From the NCBI RefSeq assembly GCF_035688975.1, contig NZ_DASSMH010000064.1, forward strand, positions 1 through 25,486: 25,486 bases of DNA, read 5' to 3'. The position numbers were made by a program, and so were the translations under genes. The notes below the pieces were generated by a model, which saw only the letters and a list, made by a program, of their open reading frames with translations, was not told the DNA's origin and did not search any database. This DNA comes from CALMNV01 sp035688975. Lineage in GTDB: Bacteria > Actinomycetota > Actinomycetes > Actinomycetales > Dermatophilaceae. This document shows, in pieces, positions 22,791-25,486 of the stretch (positions are counted from its first letter, which is position 1; every line of letters starts with the position of its first letter).

Positions 22791-23455
22791 CCGACCTGCA
22801 CGGGCCGAAGCCCTGGCGGGCCAGGGCCGGTCGGCCGATCGGGCGGCTGCTCTTCACCGTCCTCTACCGAGGCCGGGCCCGCCACCGCGGCCGCGTTCCG
22901 ACGCGCGGCCCGGTGATCCTCGTGGCCAACCATGCAGGCTTTCTCGACGGGCCGCTCGTCTACACGTTGTCTCCGCGTCCAGTGAACTTCCTCGTCAAGC
23001 AGGAGGCCTTCACGGGCTTCTTCGGCTGGCTTATCACCATGGTCGGGCAGATCCCCATCGACCGCAGCATCGGCGACCGGGCGGCGCTCGCGACGGCCGC
23101 CGCGGTGCTCGAGCGGGGCGGCGCGGTCGGGATCTTCCCCGAGGGGACGCGCCGGAAAGGGGACGTCGCGGAGGTCAACCAGGGCGCAGCCTGGCTCGCG
23201 CTGCGCACCGGTGCGCGGATCGTGCCCGTCGCGGTCCTCGGCACGCACGGGGCGGGACCGTCGGCCGAGGGCTGGCCGCGGCCTCGCTCGGTGCTCACCG
23301 CGGACTTCGGCGAGCCCTTCGCGCTCACCCCGGACCCGTCGGTGCCGGGACGGGACCGGTTGCGGCTGGCGAGCGAGCAGCTGCGCGCAGCGCTCGCGTC
23401 CCAGGTGCAGCGCGCCCGGGTGGACAATGGTGGCGCACCAGACACCAGTGATTAG
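22787..23455 (+). CDS. 1-acyl-glycerol-3-phosphate acyltransferase-like protein
   Basis: A PlsC/LPLAT-family acyltransferase of 222 residues, expected to transfer an acyl chain to lysophosphatidate or a related lipid at the membrane. It has the catalytic H-x4-D motif as NHAGFLD (H49, D54), the substrate-binding FPEGTRR (117-123) and the third block VPVAVLGTHG. The usual serine after the histidine is Ala-Gly here, a minor variation. No strong membrane helix is visible, so peripheral attachment is likely. Exact substrate is not determined by sequence. Coupled to cmk by ATGA; der starts eight bases after it. Confidence 0.9.
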   Translation: MTDLHGPKPWRARAGRPIGRLLFTVLYRGRARHRGRVPTRGPVILVANHAGFLDGPLVYTLSPRPVNFLVKQEAFTGFFGWLITMVGQIPIDRSIGDRAALATAAAVLERGGAVGIFPEGTRRKGDVAEVNQGAAWLALRTGARIVPVAVLGTHGAGPSAEGWPRPRSVLTADFGEPFALTPDPSVPGRDRLRLASEQLRAALASQVQRARVDNGGAPDTSD

Positions 23456-23463
23456 AGGACATC

Positions 23464-24954
23464 GTGACTGACGAGACCGCCCGCCCGGACCTGAGCGAGG
23501 GGTCGCCGATCTCGACCGCGGACGACGTGTCCGTCGAGCGCGCCCTGCGCGCCGGGCTCACCGAGTTCGACCTCAGCCCGGAGGACGAGGCGCTCCTGGC
23601 CGCCGAGGGACCGTATGCCGCCGACGCCGCCGCCGCGGGGCCGCTGCCCGTCGTCGCCGTCATCGGCCGGCCCAACGTCGGCAAGTCGAGCCTCGTCAAC
23701 CGCATCCTGCGACGCCGGGAGGCCGTGGTCGAGGACGTGCCGGGGGTCACCCGCGACCGGGTGTCCTACGAGGCGGAGTGGGCCGGGCGCCGCTTCACCA
23801 TCGTCGACACCGGCGGCTGGGAGTCCGACGCCACCGGCATCCACCTGCGCGTCGCGGAGCAGGCCGAGATCGCCATCGACCTCGCCGACGTCGTGATGTT
23901 CGTCGTCGACGCGACGGTGGGCGCCACCGACGACGACGCCGCCGTCGTGCGGCTGCTGCGCCGTTCCCGCAAGCCGGTGGTGCTCATCGCCAACAAGGTG
24001 GACGACGAGCGTGGAGAGGCCGATGCGGCGGCACTGTGGAACCTCGGCCTCGGCCAGCCGTGGCCGGTCTCTGCCGTCCACGGCCGCGGGAGCGGTGACG
24101 CCCTCGATGCGGTCCTGGAGGTCCTGCCCGCCGTCTCGGCCTCGGGGGCCTACGCCCAGGGCGGGCCCCGGCGGGTCGCCCTGGTCGGCCGGCCCAACGT
24201 CGGCAAGTCGAGCCTGCTCAACCAGGTCGCCGGCTCCGCCCGGGTCGTCGTCGACGACGTCGCGGGCACCACCCGCGACCCGGTCGACGAGCTCATCGAG
24301 CTCGGCGGCACGACGTGGCGCTTCGTCGACACGGCGGGCATCCGACGCCGGGTCCACCAGACCCGCGGCGCTGACTTCTACGCCTCGCTTCGCACGCAGA
24401 CCGCCCTCGAGAAGGCGGAGGTGGCGGTGGTCCTCATCGACGCCGCGCACCCGATCGCCGAGCAGGACGTCCGCATCGTCCAGCAGGTCATCGACGCCGG
24501 CCGCGCGCTCGTCGTCGCCTACAACAAGTGGGACACGCTCGACGAGGAGCGCCGCTACTACCTCGAGCGGGAGATCGAGAAGGAGCTCGTCCAGGTGCCG
24601 TGGGCGCCACGGGTCAACATCTCGGCCCGCACCGGGCGGCACATGGACCGCCTCGTCCCGGCCATCGAGACCGCGCTCGAGTCATGGGACACCCGCATCC
24701 CAACCGGGCGCCTCAACGCCTTCCTCGGCGAGGTCGTCGCGGCGCACCCGCACCCGGTGCGTGGCGGCAAGCAGCCGCGGATCCTCTTCGCCACGCAGGC
24801 CTCGACCCGGCCCCCCCGGTTCGTCATCTTCGCCTCCGGGTTCCTCGAGGCAGGATACCGGCGCTTCCTCGAGCGCAAGCTGCGCGAGCACTTCGGGTTC
24901 GAGGGCACGCCCATCGAGGTCTCGGTCCGGGTCCGAGAGAAGCGCCGGCGCTGA
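23464..24954 (+). CDS. der: ribosome-assembly GTPase Der (EngA)
   Basis: Der is a two-domain GTPase needed for 50S subunit assembly. The 496-residue protein has an acidic N-terminal extension of about 65 residues (usual in actinobacteria), then two G domains, each with GRPNVGKSS (68-76 and 242-250), DTGGW and DTAGI switch motifs, NKVD and NKWD base-recognition motifs, and a C-terminal KH-like domain (from about PTGRLNAFLGEVVAAHP) ending in basic REKRRR. Start GTG at 23464 follows AGAGGA (23454-23459). The 12-base palindrome AGCGCCGGCGCT (24941-24952) covers its last codons. Confidence 0.96.
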   Translation: MTDETARPDLSEGSPISTADDVSVERALRAGLTEFDLSPEDEALLAAEGPYAADAAAAGPLPVVAVIGRPNVGKSSLVNRILRRREAVVEDVPGVTRDRVSYEAEWAGRRFTIVDTGGWESDATGIHLRVAEQAEIAIDLADVVMFVVDATVGATDDDAAVVRLLRRSRKPVVLIANKVDDERGEADAAALWNLGLGQPWPVSAVHGRGSGDALDAVLEVLPAVSASGAYAQGGPRRVALVGRPNVGKSSLLNQVAGSARVVVDDVAGTTRDPVDELIELGGTTWRFVDTAGIRRRVHQTRGADFYASLRTQTALEKAEVAVVLIDAAHPIAEQDVRIVQQVIDAGRALVVAYNKWDTLDEERRYYLEREIEKELVQVPWAPRVNISARTGRHMDRLVPAIETALESWDTRIPTGRLNAFLGEVVAAHPHPVRGGKQPRILFATQASTRPPRFVIFASGFLEAGYRRFLERKLREHFGFEGTPIEVSVRVREKRRR

Positions 24955-25013
24955 CCGGCAACCCGGCTCACCGGCATACGGGCTGACGGGCTGACGGCGC
25001 CGAGCGGGCCGGA

Positions 25014-25044
25014 TTGGGACCGTGCACCCGGCGTGCGCTAGGGT
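25014..25044 (+). promoter_or_regulatory. promoter for tRNA-Pro
   Basis: TAGGGT (25039-25044) fits the -10 pattern, with TTGGGA (25014-25019) as -35 at a 19-base spacer, slightly long. Transcription would begin near 25051, about 15 bases before the tRNA. Confidence 0.45.
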
Positions 25045-25065
25045 TTCGTTCGCCCCGCGGGGCAG

Positions 25066-25139
<74 letters not shown>

Positions 25140-25160
25140 CAAAGAGAAAACCGTTATGCG

Positions 25161-25195
25161 AGAGGCCGATCCGGCAAACTACCGGATCGGCCTCT
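25161..25195 (+). terminator. strong hairpin terminator behind tRNA-Pro
   Basis: AGAGGCCGATCCGG (25161-25174) and CCGGATCGGCCTCT (25182-25195) form a perfect 14-base-pair stem with a 7-base loop (CAAACTA). The following bases (TCGTGT) are only weakly T-rich. Between tRNA and a convergent integrase it could stop transcription from both sides. Confidence 0.75.
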
Positions 25196-25214
25196 TCGTG
25201 TCCGTGCCCCCCTA

Positions 25215-25239
25215 GGCACACCTTTCCGGCACACCTTTC
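25215..25239. repeat. 12-base direct repeats at the integrase 3' end
   Basis: GGCACACCTTTC occurs at 25215-25226 and again at 25228-25239, one base apart. They sit between the tRNA hairpin and the integrase stop codon, where arm-type integrase binding sites are often found. Their role is inferred from position only. Confidence 0.55.
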
Positions 25240-25486
25240 TATGTGAGAGCCCCACTGAGCACGCTCATGGCGTCGGCCTGCACGGTGGGGGAGACGTGCC
25301 CGTAGATGTCACCCGTGATGCTGACGGAGTGGTGACCGAGGATCTCGGACACCACCTTGAGCGGCACGCCCTTCTCCAGCATGATGCTCGCCGCCGAGTG
25401 GCGCAGGGTGTGCAGCCCGACCGAGGCGAGCCCCGCCCTGGCCGCGGCCACCTTGAACGCCCGCAGCGCGTTTCTCGGGTCGCACG
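25239..25486 (-). CDS. phage-type tyrosine integrase, C-terminal fragment
   Basis: The frame is open from the right edge of the window to TAG at 25241-25239, so the gene continues outside it; the GTG at 25451 is internal, since conserved residues precede it (NALRAFKVAAARAGL). The visible ~81 residues hold the catalytic HTLRHS (H and R), the LGHHSVSIT block with its histidine, and the nucleophile Tyr in DIYGHVSP. This is typical of integrases of actinophages and integrative elements, distinct from XerD above. It points toward tRNA-Pro, fitting an element inserted at the tRNA 3' end. Confidence 0.9.
   Translation of the reverse strand, partial: CDPRNALRAFKVAAARAGLASVGLHTLRHSAASIMLEKGVPLKVVSEILGHHSVSITGDIYGHVSPTVQADAMSVLSGALT

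Noticed and set aside
24941..24952. Terminator at the end of der
   Set aside because: The 12-base palindrome AGCGCCGGCGCT overlaps the last codons and stop, leaves no loop and has no T run. Probably a result of Arg codons.

Overview
The window is ordinary chromosomal DNA of a very GC-rich actinobacterium. Gene order (yebC-ruvCAB-yajC-secDF-apt-relA, then DUF349/cyclophilin/metallo-hydrolase/hisS, then ald-xerD-parA-scpAB-rluB-tyrA-cmk-plsC-der) and protein style fit the Micrococcales. Intrasporangiaceae-like (Janibacter/Knoellia/Phycicoccus type) is my best guess, by resemblance only.

Layout. 1-159: end of a YebC-family gene. 275-2519: ruvC, ruvA, ruvB as a tight operon with 4-base overlaps (Holliday junction processing). 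2520-3080: gene-free stretch with a cluster of a 21-base interspersed repeat and the yajC promoter and leader. 3081-7110: yajC, secD, secF (Sec translocase accessory complex) and apt, mostly overlapping. 7158-9434: relA/spoT-type (p)ppGpp enzyme, apparently leaderless. 9431-11721 (minus): cyclophilin-type lipoprotein-like protein and a DUF349 coiled-coil protein. 11867-13902: metallo-hydrolase and hisS. 13903-14372: second cluster of the same 21-base repeat between convergent genes. 14373-14975 (minus): unrecognised two-helix membrane protein. 15132-20578: ald, xerD (apparent CTG start), parA, scpA, scpB, rluB (chromosome dimer resolution, condensin loading and 23S rRNA pseudouridylation). 20586-21674: tyrA. 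21675-22073: gene-free, with a 72-base duplicated stem-loop element. 22074-24954: cmk, plsC-like acyltransferase, der. 25066-25139: tRNA-Pro(GGG) with a strong hairpin behind it, then the 3' part of a phage-type integrase running off the right edge, so an integrated element probably begins at this tRNA.

Housekeeping genes dominate. The unusual material is non-coding: (i) two clusters of a GAGTGGCCACTT-core repeat, each built as a forward array facing a reverse array immediately behind stop codons, with arm variants that match within each locus; (ii) an octamer GTATGCCG/CGGCATAC occurring about 20 times, mostly inside genes, where it uses codons (TAT, GCA) that are otherwise rare here; (iii) three genes with identical leaderless promoter geometry; (iv) the duplicated hairpin behind tyrA. 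No CRISPR array, insertion sequence or complete new protein system was found.
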